Assembly (NCBI GenBank): GCA_029783825.1
Contig: JAREIK010014491.1
Coordinates: 1 to 64,000, forward strand
Direction of reading: 5' to 3'
DNA from: Sapria himalayana
Taxonomy: Eukaryota > Streptophyta > Magnoliopsida > Malpighiales > Rafflesiaceae
Length of the DNA stretch: 64,000 bases
Each line of letters begins with the position of its first letter. Position 1 is the first letter of the stretch. Positions 49,398 to 63,242 of the stretch are shown piece after piece. A program made the position numbers and the translations under genes. Below the pieces are notes generated by a model, which saw only the letters and a program-made list of their open reading frames with translations, did no database searches and was not told where the DNA came from.

Positions 49398-50112
49398 CAC
49401 TAATAAAATTCACCGAATTACCAAGCAATTATTTGGTCTGTGATTAGGTGTTTTTTGGTCGGTAACACAAATACCAACCAAATACCAACAAAAAATCAAT
49501 CGGCTAGTAAATTATCGACCATTTACCGATCCTCTACCAACAAACAATTATCAACTATTGTCTGACAATTTTCTGACTAAATTAATTCGGTCAGTATATG
49601 GTCCCCAAATGGTCAGTAATTAACGACTATTTACAGACCATTCAATGACAAATAATTATCAACTAAATTCCAACCATTTTCTGACCTAAAAAACTTGGTC
49701 GGTAAAAGTCTCAAAATGATCAAAATTTATCGAAATAATTGCAACCAAAAACGGATTAAAATCTTTTTAAAACATTGGTCGATAATTGATCTCCAAAAGT
49801 ATGACCGACCATTTGGTGATATTTAACCAACCATTGATACTAAAAAAATTTTGGTCAGTTTGGTCGCAATTCGATTTGTAATTAGCAAACAAATTTTTAT
49901 TTTTTGTAGTTTTGCGGTATTTTCTGCAGAAACTAGAACACAAAACACAAAAAAAATAAAATCAAAAAACACCCAGTTTGATGCAGTTGCCGTAGAAACA
50001 TATACATATAACACAACAAAAAAAATCAAATTAACTCCAGCGAACTACTATATATACTACATGTATGTATTAAATACATCAAGAGAAAAATAAAAAAATG
50101 TGTGTAATAGAC

Positions 50113-51300
50113 TCAATCATCCAACATAGTTTCAAAATCATTATGCTGTGACATTTCTGGTCCACACGGTGAGATGTCAGGTACTGGGGTAGAGATATCT
50201 GCTGCTGCTAGTCCAGATGCAGTTGCTATAGGTCTTGCTATAGGTGATGGAGTAGATGCTGTAGCTGGAGCATTACGTTGGACAATCCGAGGTAGATCAT
50301 TAGGTTGAAACTGGTCCTCCTTGAAACTTCTTTGTAAGGCAGTCAAAATATATGCAACTCATTTCTATCATCCTATAGTCGATCATGCATCACTCGTATT
50401 GACCAACTATATTGTATCGTATTTCACATCACGTACTGAATTCATCCATCGTCGAAAACAATTTAGAAACTGGTCCTGAAAATTCAGCTTCATAATTTGG
50501 TCATCTATGCGAGTAGAATGATGATGTCGACAAACTGAAACCATTGATGGCATCTTCTCCTTGCCATCAACAGTCACAACCAAATCTGATTCGTATCAAC
50601 TGGTGGCTAATGAATGAGAATTACCTGTTGCACCATCACATGAACCTAAAGTAGACTGGGAATACACTTGAGTCACAGCAGCTAATATTTCCTCATATCT
50701 AGCCTATTAAAAATGTATGACAAGTATTTTAATTTATTCAAACAAAAAAAGTTAATTTTTTTAATGAAACATACATTTGCTGCATGAGATATCTGATCAA
50801 TGAAAGTCTGATCATCATGAGCATTTGTGTGCGTGTATCTGAATAAGCAAGGAACACTAGGCTTCTTACCCTCTTTGCGTGTCTATAATTACACACAATA
50901 CATACGTTAATTCTATTGAAAAAAATTTCTTTAGAAATGAAAATTAGGCATAATTAAACACATTTCACAAAATAATAAACATAAAAAGTATAAATAGAAA
51001 TAATACCAATGCTCGTTTGTGCTGCACATAGAGCAAGATTCACAAGTGTGTGTAGACATGCCACTACCCTCCCGAGCCCACTCTGAGCTATGATTACCCT
51101 TCAGTTTATCACACCTCTTCCTATAAGGATCTTCCCATCTACTCCGCCACTCCTTGAAAACTGATCTAGGACACTCGAAGATTTTTCTTTCTTCTTCAAC
51201 CATTTATCTTTGATCTCGTACGATGTCTTTATACCAATTGACATATTTTTATATCACACTTTTGACCGCCTCCTTTCGCTGTGTCCACCTATAAACTTTC
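50113..51300 (-). pseudogene. TNPA-like Transposase_24 gene of element C, degenerate (right)
   Basis: Minus-strand mirror of 23,097-24,301. Here the C-terminus is in one frame: FKEDQFQPNDLPRIVQRNAP, then ADISTPVPDISPCGPEMSQH and NDFETMLDD, stop 50,113. The middle exon (about 50,770-50,885) carries RTHT-type residues as in the left copy, and exon 1 (about 51,000-51,300) holds VFKEWRSRWEDP and the HSSEWAREGSGMSTHTCESC segment, where the left-arm stop is a sense Glu codon. Upstream frame breaks remain, so it is still likely inactive. Confidence 0.88.
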
Positions 51301-51439
51301 TACAATTATAAATAAATAATTTTTAATCAGTCAACAAAAGAATAAATAAAAGATGTAAAAATTTTTAGGTAGTAATATTTACCTTAAATTCTCTCCAAAT
51401 TCATTTGGTTCTTATCTGTGAGTGACTTCCAAATATGTC

Positions 51440-53840
51440 CATTAGGTTTATATTAAATATGTATATGTATTGATATAGTAAATACTTTTTTATATACTAC
51501 TATATACAAATATATATTAAATATAAGCTGTAAATTTAATATTTAAAAATAATTGTGCATAAAACTTTTAAACTATGCATATCGTAAGATACAATTATTT
51601 ATAGTTATATATTATTTTACATATAATATATATAGTTATAAATAGTTATATATAATTAAACATATAGTTATATATAGATATATTCATTCAAGTAGTTATA
51701 AGTAGTTATACATAAATATAAACAACGTTATAAAAAATTATGTTGCTTTAATCATATTAATATATATGTGTATATATAGTTCCAAATATTATTATATATA
51801 TATATATATATAGACATTATTTAGATATACAAATATATATATAGTTATACACATATAGTTTAAAATAATGTTGTGTGTTGTTATACATGTAATTATAAAT
51901 ATAGTTACATGTGGTTATACATATAGTTACAAAAATAGTTAAACATATATTTTTACATGTAGGTTTATATATTTGTTTATTTAATTTTATATATTTATAA
52001 ATATAGTAATGAATAGGTATAGATATAGTAAAATACTTTTTTATATACTACTATATACAAATATATAATAAATATAAGCTGTAAATTTATTGTTTAAATA
52101 TAATTATGCATATAACTTTTAAAATTATAGATATAGTAAGATACAATTATTTATAGCTATATATTATTTTACATATAATATATATAGTTATAAATAGTTA
52201 TATATAATTAAAAATATATTTATATATAGTTATATTCATACAAGTAGTTATAAGTAGTTATACATAAATATCAACAACATTATAAAAAAATATTTTTTTT
52301 AATTATATTAATACTATATGTATATATAGTTACAATATAGTTATATATAATTATATAGACATTTATTTAGTTACACATATATTTATATATAGTTATACAC
52401 ATATAGTTTAACATAATGTTGTATGGTGTTATACATGTAATTATAAATATAGTACATGTTGTTATACATATAGTTACCAATAGTTCACATATAGTTAAAC
52501 ATATATTTATACATGTAGGTTTATATATTTGTTCATTTAATTTTATATATTTATACATATAGATATGTATAGGTATAGATATAGTAAAATACTTTTTCAT
52601 ATACTAATATTACAAATAAATATTAAATATAAGTTGTGAAGTATATATTTAAATATTAATATGCATAAAGCTTTTATAGTTATACATATAGTAAGATACA
52701 ATTATTTATAGTTATATATTATTATTCATATAATATATATAATTATCAATAGTAATATATAATTAAAGAAATAGTTATATATAGATATATTTATATAAGT
52801 AGTGATAAGTAGTTATACATAAATATGTACAACGTTATAAGCAAATATTTTAATTTAATTATATGAATACATATATGTATATATAGTTACAAATATAGTT
52901 ATATTTAATTATATAAAGTGTTACATATTTATACAAATATATATATATATATATATAGTTATACACATATAGTTATAAATATGTATGTAGTTAAAGATAT
53001 AATTATAATTAACATTTATATAGGTATACATTTAGTAAAATATAATAATATATAGTTATATATTAGTATGCATATAATATATTTTTTTAGAAATATAATT
53101 ATATAGAACTATACATATAGTTATACATTATTATATAGTTACAAATTAGTTATACAAAGTTATAAATATAGTTATAAAAATAGTTTACTTTATTATAAAT
53201 AAATTTATAAATACTTTTATATAAAATGACATATGATTATATAATTAAACACGAGTATCTATATAATATTTGTGAATAAATTTTTTATAAATGTTACTTA
53301 AATATTATTATATTTATATGTAACACTTTTATAAATAATATAGTATATATACCACATTTTATAAATATTATAAATATTTTATATTTATTTAAAAAAATAT
53401 GTAATATAAATATTTACAAAATTGCATAATCATTTAATATTATATAATTGTTATATAAAAATATATATATTGGATAGGTTAATGTAAATTTTGTATAGAT
53501 ATTTTAAACAATTAATACATATGTATAAATATTTATATATAACATTATATGTTTATATAAACATATCAATGTGTATTTATAATGTAATACGTTTATATTT
53601 AAAGTATAGACATTCATACATAATATCATACGATTATATAAATGTATAAAAGTTTAAATATACAATGATAGACATTTAAGATTAACATTAAATAAAAGTT
53701 TGATTTAACATAAATCATTATATATATTAAAGTATTGACATTTATACATAACATCATATGATTATATAAATATAAACTATTAACATTAAGATTATTTGGA
53801 TGCAAACATCATATAATTGAAATCAAAATCACTAAAACCC
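51440..53840 (-). repeat. AT-rich satellite inside element C (right)
   Basis: Mirror of 20,561-22,930 with the same roughly 550-bp spacing, seen for example at AGATACAATTATTTATAG (51,588, 52,139 and 52,694). Confidence 0.85.
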
Positions 53841-55085
53841 TAAAAATATAAATAGTAGATGAACAAATTTTTTAAAAAAATGAAAAATTATAGTTTAATT
53901 AATTGTGTCGAATCAAAATCATATTAGGTTAAATGAAATTGAAGCAAAAATTAAGAAATTATGAGGAGAAAAAATACCTAATACCCGAATATACTGAAAA
54001 AATGAAATTTCAATTGTCTATATATAATTCAAGAAATAGAGATGTGTATAAGCAATTTGAAGGAGAAGAACAAAGAAAAACTTACCTAGATTCAAAAGAA
54101 AGATCAATTTTTTTAATTTCGTGCTTACAGTTGACTCTGATTCGAAAAAACTACGGAGTTTCGATGATTTTAGGTTTTAATGACTTAGCAAATGATTTTC
54201 AAATCAAAAAAATTAAAACAATGATTACCATCCAAAATTATGGTCGGTAAATGGCTGGTCAGAAAAAATCTATAAGTATTTGGAAGTCCACTTTACTGAC
54301 CAATTTTAATGGTAATATGTTTTTGGTCGTTAAATAGTCGTAATTTGTCGACAATCTCTATTCGCTATTTCCATCCTAATTTACTGACCAATTTCCAACC
54401 AAAAACATTTGGTCGGTATCTATGGTCAGTATTTGGTCGTGAAAAGGTCAGTAATTAACGAATTATATATTCGGTCAGTAATTTGGTCGGTAATTACGAC
54501 CTTATAAATATATTGGATAACCACTATACCGACCATTTTTAATGGTTATATATTTTTGGTCGTTAAATAGTTCGTAATCTTTTGGGAATGTTTTTTGCTA
54601 ATTCCCTCCTAATTTACAAACATTTTTTTCGACCAATTATATTTGGTCGGTAATAAATGGTCGGTAGTTGGTCAGAAATTTGGTCGGAAATATTTTCCTA
54701 TGCACTTGGATCTCTAAATAGGCGTGAATTGTTCAGTAATTACTGACCTATATATATGGTCATAATTGATCGAATTGGTCGGTAAGTATGAAGTTATAAA
54801 TAATTTGAAAAATACTATACCAACCAATTATAATGAAATGTCGTTAAATAGTTTAATATATTTAATAACCACTCTACAAACCAATTCCTGACCAAAAATA
54901 TTTAGTCGGTAATTATGGTTGGTCCTTAGTCGAAATTTTGTAGGAAATTTGGTCGGAAATTTGGTCGAAAATTTATTTTTTTCGATACCATTTTTTGGTC
55001 GCTAACTGGTCGTGTTTTGGACAAGAATTATTGACCAAATTTTTTCTTGGTATTTTTGTCGGTATTATCATAAATTTTAGTAGTG

Positions 55086-55202
55086 ATCTATCTATTTTTT
55101 ATTCTATCATTCTATCTATATATCAATATTTCTATATTTCTATATATCTACTTGCCTATCTATCTATCAGTTTTCAGTCTATTTGTCTATCTATCTAACT
55201 AT
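55086..55202 (-). repeat. CTAT tract between elements C and A (right)
   Basis: Mirror of 19,182-19,298. Confidence 0.92.
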
Positions 55203-55670
55203 CAATACAAGAAAAATCTCATATAGCTAGGGAAAATTACCTAGCTAAATGGGCATTTTCTATTTTTAGTAGTGGTCGAAAAATTTTTAGTTGCGACGAT
55301 TATCGATGGATCGGTTCCCTTTCTAAAGTGCTTCTTGCTAAAATTTAGCGAGCGCAAGTATCCCTAGCTAAAAAGTTAGCGTCGAAAAAATTCCTTGCTA
55401 AAAAAGACAAATTCCTAGCTAAATTAGCAAGATAAATGAGATTTTCATCGCTAAACGAAAATAACGATGAATGATTCCCTAGTTAAAATGCTGTCTATAA
55501 ATTTTAGCGAAGGATATAGTCCCTAGCCAAATAAATTTAGCGACGAAAAATCTATTGCTAATTTTAATATTTCTAGCTAAATAAGCTAGGAAAATTCCCT
55601 AGATAAATTAGCAAGGGAATTTTCCCTAGCTAATTTAGCAAGGTATTTTTCCCTAGATATTTTAATTTCA
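55203..55670 (-). promoter_or_regulatory. Subterminal repeat zone of element A (right)
   Basis: Mirror of 18,716-19,181 with TTCCCTAGCTAA and its inverse repeated. Confidence 0.85.
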
Positions 55671-56289
55671 AAATTAATTTCAGAATATAAATTATTTTAA
55701 AATTTGAAATTAAATATTTTAATATTTTTATATCAAATTGAATAAAAATTGAAACTATAAATATTTTATAATAAACAAAAAATAAAATCATTAATATCTT
55801 ATTCTAATTCAATATTTTACAGAATTGAAACAAAAAATAACAAAATTTTATTTCATCTTATTCATCAATGTATCTACCGACAGTGCATAAAGTATAATAT
55901 ATTCATTCATTGACGTTGCTTTCTCTCCCTATGCTCATGCGATCATCATTTTTCTACTATGACAAAGTTTTCGAGTTGCGGCACGTAATGTCTAGTGAAA
56001 ATCCCATCACTTATAAAAGCTTTGTATGAGGAACAATGCGGTATCATATCTGTAAGAAATTTAAACCACTCAGTCAAATTTAAAAAAAAGTTATGTTTTG
56101 ATACATATAATCTTGTAGTATATATATAAATATATACTAGCATTTCACTTGTACATATATTACTAGTATATGTACATAAAAATAGTAGTATTATGTGTAC
56201 GTATAAACTGAGTACAAATATACTCAGTATATACGTACATAAAATACATATATTTTATGTACGTATATATTGACTTTTTGTACGTATAT

Positions 56290-56672
56290 ACTCATTTGGT
56301 GTGGTTGCTGCTGCTCCGCTGCTGCTCCTGCCACTGCTATCATTGTCCTGTCGCTACAATACCATACTACTGTCGCCGTTGCTGACACCGCCGCTGGCCA
56401 CTGGCCACCCCACTGTGGTGGCTGCCACCATCGCTGCGGTGCTGCCGCTGCATGCTGCAACTGTCACTTCCGCTGCTCCCCCTGCTACAGCCGCCGCCGC
56501 TGCCATTGCCACCTCTGCCATTGCTGCCACAGCTTTCGTGTTGCTGCTACTTTCGGTGCTACCGCTACTTCTTTGATGTTGCTTCTGGTGTAGCCGCTGC
56601 TACCGCCGTGGCCGCCGCCGCTTCCGGTGCAGCGCTGCTGCTGCCTCGATGCCACCGCTCCTACCATCATCT
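56290..56672 (-). repeat. GC-rich triplet cassette 3 (right)
   Basis: GCTGCTGC/GCCGCC triplets on the plus strand, about 15 bp shorter than its left mirror and with several frame differences. Confidence 0.9.
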
Positions 56673-57294
56673 TAACCTAAAATTTAATTAAATTATTTAA
56701 TATTTTTATATTAAATTTAATAAAAATAGAAACTATAAATAAAAATTTTAAATTAAACAAAAAAAATTCATTTAATAACTTATTCTAATACAATATATTA
56801 AATAACAAAAAAAATAACAAAAATTATATTACATCTTATTAATCAATGTATCTACCGACTATGTATAAAATATAATCTATCAATGCATTGATGTTGCTTT
56901 CTCTCCCCCTACTCCTCCGATCACCAACTTTCTACTGTGAAAAAGCTGTATGGACCACGGTGCTTCATGCCTATTGAAAAATACATTCACTTATACAAGC
57001 TTCGAATGAGAACAATGCATTACCACATCTGTAATAAATTTAAACCACTAAATCTAATCAAAATAAATTTAAAAAACTATGTTTTGTTAATATATATTAC
57101 TACCGCAAAAATATACATATATACTAGCATTTTCCTCGTAGATATATTATAAAAGTATTTGTACATATAAATTAAAGTATTATGCGTACATATATGCCAA
57201 GTACATATATACTCAGTATATATGTACATAAAATACTACACAATTATATTTACATATATACTGACTATATACATATGTATATACTACTTTGTTG

Positions 57295-57680
57295 CCGTTC
57301 CTGCTGCTCTAGCTGTCGCTGCCACCATTGCCGGTCCTACTACTACTGCTGCTGATGCTACCACCACTGTAGGTGCTACCGCCACTATCGGTGCAGCCGG
57401 CGCTACCACTGCTGCTTCTGCTGCCGCCACTGCCATTGCCGCCATTGCTGCTGCTGCCGCCGCTGCTGGTGCCACTGATGCTGTCGCTTCCTTGCTTCCT
57501 CCGCTGCCTCCGCTATAGCCACTGCCATCACTGTTGATGCTGTCCCCGCTGCTGATGCCACCACTGCCACCTCTACCACTACCACTGCCGCCATTGCAGC
57601 TTTTAGTACCATTGCCGCCACTGCCATCACTGTCACGTCTACTAGCGCTGCCGTGGCTACAGCTGTTGATAATTGGCTTT
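57295..57680 (-). repeat. GC-rich triplet cassette 2 (right)
   Basis: Mirror of 16,680-17,050. The Gly/Ser frame is open on the minus strand (57,712 leftward: DSDGSGGNGTKSCNGGSGSG) and shifts to Ala partway because of an indel. Confidence 0.9.
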
Positions 57681-58424
57681 ACATACCAATAATATGCTAA
57701 AACTCTACCCAAAACATTTGGAAAAATGCAAACATATTAATTGATAAATAAAAATAGTTATTATAGACATGAACAAACAAAAATTACAGTTGATCGTCAT
57801 ACAATTCCAACAAAATTTTAATTAAATAATTTAATTTTTTTAATTAAATTTAATAAAAACAGAAACTATAAATGAAAATTTTAAATTAAACAAAAAAAAT
57901 CATTTAATAACTTATTCTAATATAATATTTTAAATAACTAAAACAATAAAATAAAAAAAATATATACATCTTATTAATCAATATATCTACCGACTATGCA
58001 TAAAGTATAATCTATCAATGCATTGACGTTGCTCTCTCCCTTTGCTCCTCCGATCACCAACTTTCAAAGTGAAAATGCTATCCGAGTCAATGTGCACCAT
58101 GTTTGTTGAAATATGTCTTCACTTATACAAGCTTCGTATGAGAAACAATGTGGTACCATATCTGTACGAAATTTAAACCACCAAATCATTTCAAAATAAA
58201 TAAAAAAATCTATGTTTTGATAAATATATATTACTGTAGTAAATATGTACATATATACTAGCATTTCAACTGTACATATATTACTGTAGTATTTCTACAT
58301 ATAAATCGAAGTATTATGCGTACATATATACTGAGTACATATATATACTCAGTATATATGTACATAAATTACTGTAGTATTAATTGTATGTATATATTGA
58401 CTATATACGTACGTATATACCACA

Positions 58425-58725
58425 TTTGTTGTTGTTGATGCTGCTCCCTCTACTCCCGGTGATGTTGCTTTTGTCGCTACCACTACCACCGATGACGCTA
58501 CTACTACCGATGCTGCCGATGCTAGCCGCACAGCCGCAGACTGCTCGGCCGCTACCAGCACTGCTGCCGCCGCCGCATCGCCCATGCTGCCGCCACTGCC
58601 ACTGCCGCCGCTACCGCCACCATCGCCGCCACTGCTGCCGCCGCTACCGCCACCGCCGCTGCTTCTACTTTTACCAATGTCGTTGCTGCCGTCACTGCCA
58701 TCGTTGCCATCGCTACCGCTGCTAA
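58425..58725 (-). repeat. GC-rich triplet cassette 1 (right)
   Basis: Shorter than the left mirror by about 47 bp and lacking several GGCGGCAGCAGT units; it contains a unique stretch near 58,525-58,585 (GCCGCAGACTGCTCGGCC). Confidence 0.9.
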
Positions 58726-59217
58726 AAATAGACTTTTACATGCCTATTATAGGCTAAAACTCTACCCAAAAAATTCAGAGACACAAAAACATATTCAAAT
58801 ATAAATTATAAATATTATAGACATGAACAAACACAAATTAAAGTTGATTATCATACAACTTTAACAAAAATCCAAAAGATGTCCAGCAATTATGTTTAGA
58901 GATAAAGAGAGTGCAAAAAATAAAATATTTTTAGAATAATAAAGATAAGATATGCTAGCCCTATTTTTGAAAAAGCTGAAATCAGTAAATATGAGACACA
59001 TGCATTGGAAGGACCGTGGTAATGTCTGAATGCTTTGAATCAAGATTTTTTCTTTTCTCTCACATAATGTGTCCTACAAAGATTCATAATTTGGTTTATC
59101 GGAAATGAAAGAACAAACCAGAATAACAAAAATTAAAACCTACAAAAAAAATATCATAATTATTTACTACATATAAACAAAATTAAATAACAGTTCAGAA
59201 ATAATTTGTAGGGAATG

Positions 59218-61049
59218 CTAGCCTCTTTTGTGAGGATTCACAGGTGGATCTCGAAATGCTATCTGATGCGCCAAAGTCGCTAACTGTAACTCCATATAGG
59301 ACATCTGCTTGCATTGATTTTTAAATTTTTTTATTTTCTTGCATTTCTTCCATCAAATTAGTTATCTGCTCATCCTTTTTTTTCATTTCGGTCACCATAT
59401 CTACAATACGTTCATTTGATTCCAATGCTTGTTGTTTGACCGCCTCTTCCACCATTGTTGATATAGATAAATTAGAAGCACGACTGCTACAACAAAATGC
59501 CACTCCCTTAGAGTCGATTCCGTACACTGCTGCTACTTTCGACCTCCAATTGTCTCCAAATAAATAAAATCATAGTCAATTGATTGAAGATCCATTGAAC
59601 CCTCAACTTGTTGATGAGCAGCTATTACATGTTCCTCCATTAGGTCTTAAGATAAAATAGAGATAAAAACTATTCTAGATTTACAAAAAATAAAATAAAT
59701 AGTTTGCTTTCAAAATAATTTTCATAATGTACTATAGTTTTATAAATTCTAATTAATATAACAATTTCTTACTACAATCATCTAAGAATTATTGTCAACA
59801 TACTGACCATCCACTTTCTTTACATTTATCTCTTTGAAAATCTCATAAAAATTTGGATCTCGACCAAATTCTCCAGCCTAGAATATGTTTTTATTAATTC
59901 ATAAAAAACAAAATATAAAAAAATTTAACAAAATTATTAATACCATGCAGAGATTATAATTATTGGACTATTAGGACAACCATTAAATATAGATATGTTT
60001 AGAATTTTAAATTTGTACAAAATCTCGAGCATGCTCAATGCTCGACTTTGAACCTCCAGTGTATTTATAGATTCCTATACCTAGTCCAGCAACCTCACTT
60101 CATCGATTTTTGCTGGCAATATCTGATTTTTTCTTCAAATCTGGCTCCTCCCAATAATTAAGCCACTCGGGTCAGTCTTCCTTGGATATAAAATCAGGCC
60201 TTGCTTCCATTTTCTTTAATTTATAGACAAAATCAGAATACCGTTGAACAACTTAGATCCCATAATGACGTTATCTTTCCATCAAATTTGGGTGCCCATG
60301 TGCAGTGATTCTATAAATATAAAAATGACAAAAGAATTTATATTAACAACCAGAGTAAATTATTTACTGCTAAATAATAACCAACATAAAAGTTAAGTAA
60401 TAGATAATTAAGTTTCAATTCTTTTGTTATGTTATTTTACCTGAAATGTCATTAAATATGGACTCTTTTGTCAATTCATAAAACTTTCTTCCAAGAGAAA
60501 GCTTTAGAATCAACCATTTTCTTTCAAAGCCTTTTGTAATTATAGTCGAATACTTGTGAGATGGAATAAACAATACACATAAATAATAACATTGAAAAAA
60601 GCAAATCAACACAATATAAAAAAAAACCACTGACAGCAATATCAACATTTTTTTTCAAGTCATTTTACATGTTTTTTTTACCTCTCATCCAAATCTCAAT
60701 TTCTAACTTTACAGATGACTACAGAGGAAGACATAACATTTGATGATGCGTTGGTATTGTAAATGGGGGAATCAATCAGTGTAAAATGTGGTGTAGAAGA
60801 TAGAGATTGATCAAAAGTTTGTGCATGAAGCACAATGGGTGGTGGGCTTACATCCAATAAAGGTGATAGTAGAGGTCTCAATGATGGAGATGGTGATAGA
60901 AATGGAGATGGTGATTATGATGTTAAAGTTTGGATATGGTGGCTATGATATGGTACTGATTCTACAACATGATATAACATAATAGATGAATTTGGTTCAT
61001 TTCCGTGCTCACGTCCACATCGAACATGGCCACGTCCTTTAGGTACCAT
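59218..61049 (-). pseudogene. TNPA-like Transposase_24 gene of element A, degenerate (right)
   Basis: Mirror of 13,228-15,069: start CAT at 61,047-61,049 (MVPKGRGH on the minus strand), the Pro-rich N-terminus (LSPLLDVSPPPIVLH), Transposase_24 core at about 60,010-60,310, and the coiled-coil exon at 59,321-59,527, which is identical at protein level to the left copy. Several stops are shared with the left arm, so inactivation predates the palindrome. Confidence 0.88.
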
Positions 61050-61188
61050 CTACTGTACAAAATAAAACATAGAATAAAAAATAGAAATATGAAGACAAGC
61101 ATTCATTTTCGAATAAAACACACTAATAGATTTCAACAATATATAAAAAGTCTTTGATAGTTTTAATTTATAATAAAATTATAATAAT

Positions 61189-63242
61189 TTAATTATCAAC
61201 ATCACGGTCATCCTCCAATGGATCTTCTGATATTTTGTCTGAATCGATAGAAGTTCGAACTCATCTTCAATAAAAATTGATCATCTTCAATTTCTATTGT
61301 GCCACCATTTGAGTCACATAAATTTTCTGGATCTTCATCTACCTTCACAGGCTCAATATTATTTATGTCAACTTTCTGGAATGCCGGTGCTATTTCTAAG
61401 TTTGCACTTCTTTATTGCGATGTTGATACTTCAAATTTTGATTGAGCTTTAATTTTGCAAATCACCCACCAATCTTTCTTATCATGAGATAAACTTGAAT
61501 ATGTACAATAATATACATGAGTGGCTTGAACTACCATAATAAATGGCGCATATCGATTATATCTATGTTTATGGTTAACATCTACTAGCTTATAATCCGA
61601 ATGAATCTTTGTGCCCATATTTCGTGTAGGATCAAACTACTCACACTTAAATAATACAATCCTATTATTTTCGAGTCCATGACACTCCAACTCAATAACT
61701 TTTTTGAGTTGACCATAATCAATCTCTATGCACTATAATTTGAGTCTTTAATGCATACACCACTATTCATTGTTATTTTAGAAGAATCGTGCCCGATTGT
61801 GTGAAATTTATATCCATTAACAAAATACCCAGGATAGGTTGTCACATATCAAAATGGGCCTTTACTTAGATTCTGAATAAAAATATTTGAATCTCCATTT
61901 GAAGAATCAATTGCCTGTGACATAGATTAAAAAAATAATATTAACAAATAAAAGATACTAATAAATTAAATAATTCAAAAATATAAAACTTAATTAAACT
62001 CACATAATTTTTTAACCAATTCACAAATTTAGTTTGTAGCATATAATCGACATCATTGCTGGAAATTACTTCATGCCTATATTTTAACTGCTCAACATAA
62101 ATACTTCACAAATATTAAAAGAGAGAAAAAATTGCATATCAATTTTTAATAATTCCTATTAAAGATAAAATTAAACTATGATTAAACCTACAACCATTTT
62201 GGGTATACATACTCAATATATGGTGCAACCTCCTCACATTAAGTAAAACGTAGCTCCGGGTTGCTTTGTACTCTTCATCTGTCATACATCTTTTCATTGC
62301 TCTTCCAAATTCTCATCCAAATGCTCTTCTAGGGTGCTTGAAGATAGATAGTTTATCCATAGAATCATTTTCTACCATCACATGACCTTCATAATTCCAC
62401 AGCACATTTCTATTCTTTGTATTGACATGATCCTCAAAATAATAAGAACATAATGATGATGCTTCTTCTACAAAATATGCATTGCACATTGAACATTCAA
62501 CTTTTGCCTTGTTTCTAACATTCAATTTCAACTTATGAAGATACCTATATCCATAATGTTAGGTTTCAATTAGATTAAATTAATATAATACTTAGAGTAC
62601 CAAATAATAAAACACAACAAATTATATGTATTTACCTCTCAAAAGGATACATCCACCTGAATTGCACTGGCCCCGCAATCATTGCTTCATATGCCAAATG
62701 ACTGGCAAATGCTCAATCGAGTAAAAAAACACGGTGAGAATATCCACTCAAGCTCACAAATAATAAGTGGAATGTCATTCTCTAGCCTCACCATGTCATC
62801 TATTTTGATTGTGGCTGTAGTTAGCTATTTTAAAAACATATTAAGTTCTATAATGACATTTCAAACACTTAGTGTAAGTAATTCACGGAATGCAATTGGT
62901 ATTAATCTCTGCATTAATACATGACAGTCATGAATTTTCATTCCAAATAACTTAATATTCTTCATATCCATGTATCTACCCATATTTGACTCACATCCAT
63001 CAGGGAATTTCAAATTTTTAACCCATTCATACAATATCTATCTTGCCTTCTTATCAAGTGTGTAGCAAGCTTTAAAGAATTTTTCTATTTTCTTATCCAG
63101 TTTCAATTCAGGATGCCAATAGTAATCATTCAGCTCTTGTCTTGATTTTAAAGTGTCTTTTATTTTTCCGTCTACATTAAGAACAATGTTAAAAATATTG
63201 TCAAAAAAATTTTTTTCAATATGCATTACATCTAAGTTATGA
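61189..63242 (-). pseudogene. TNP2 C-terminal half of element A (right)
   Basis: Mirror of 11,033-13,088. The first exon is open from the junction: HNLDVMHIEKN, FDNIFNIVLNVDGKIKDTLK and WHPELKLDKKIEKFFKACYT, ending DKKAR at 63,038. It lacks the one-base deletion of the left copy, so the frame is continuous with the tetranucleotide-encoded Leu-Ser-Ile-Tyr run upstream. The DUF4218 tail (62,313-62,531) and DUF4216 part (61,412-61,618) have the same protein sequence as the left copy. Confidence 0.92.

Larger units (their letters stand above)
49398..55085 (-). mobile_element. Complete CACTA element C, right copy, 5,688 bp
   Basis: Termini CACTAATAAAATTCACC (49,398) and inverted CACTACTAAAATTTATGA (55,085), flanked on both sides by ATC, the mirror of the GAT duplication. 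About 61 bp shorter than the left copy. Internal order is the exact mirror: subterminal zone 49,398-49,860, TNPA-like gene, satellite 51,440-53,840, subterminal zone 54,240-55,085. Confidence 0.95.
55203..63242 (-). mobile_element. CACTA element A, right copy, 5'-truncated
   Basis: The terminus reads CAATACAAGAAAAATCTC at 55,203, closer to the canonical plant CACTA end than the left copy. Subterminal zone 55,203-55,670; modules with triplet cassettes at about 56,290-56,672, 57,295-57,680 and 58,425-58,725; TNPA-like gene 59,218-61,049; TNP2 3' half 61,189-63,242. The break against the tetranucleotide array is at the same base as in the left arm. Confidence 0.92.

Noticed and set aside
53933..54250. 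105-codon open frame on the plus strand in element C' (right)
   Set aside because: It lies antisense to the leader and subterminal zone of a minus-strand element, has no domain, and its left-arm counterpart is not an intact frame.
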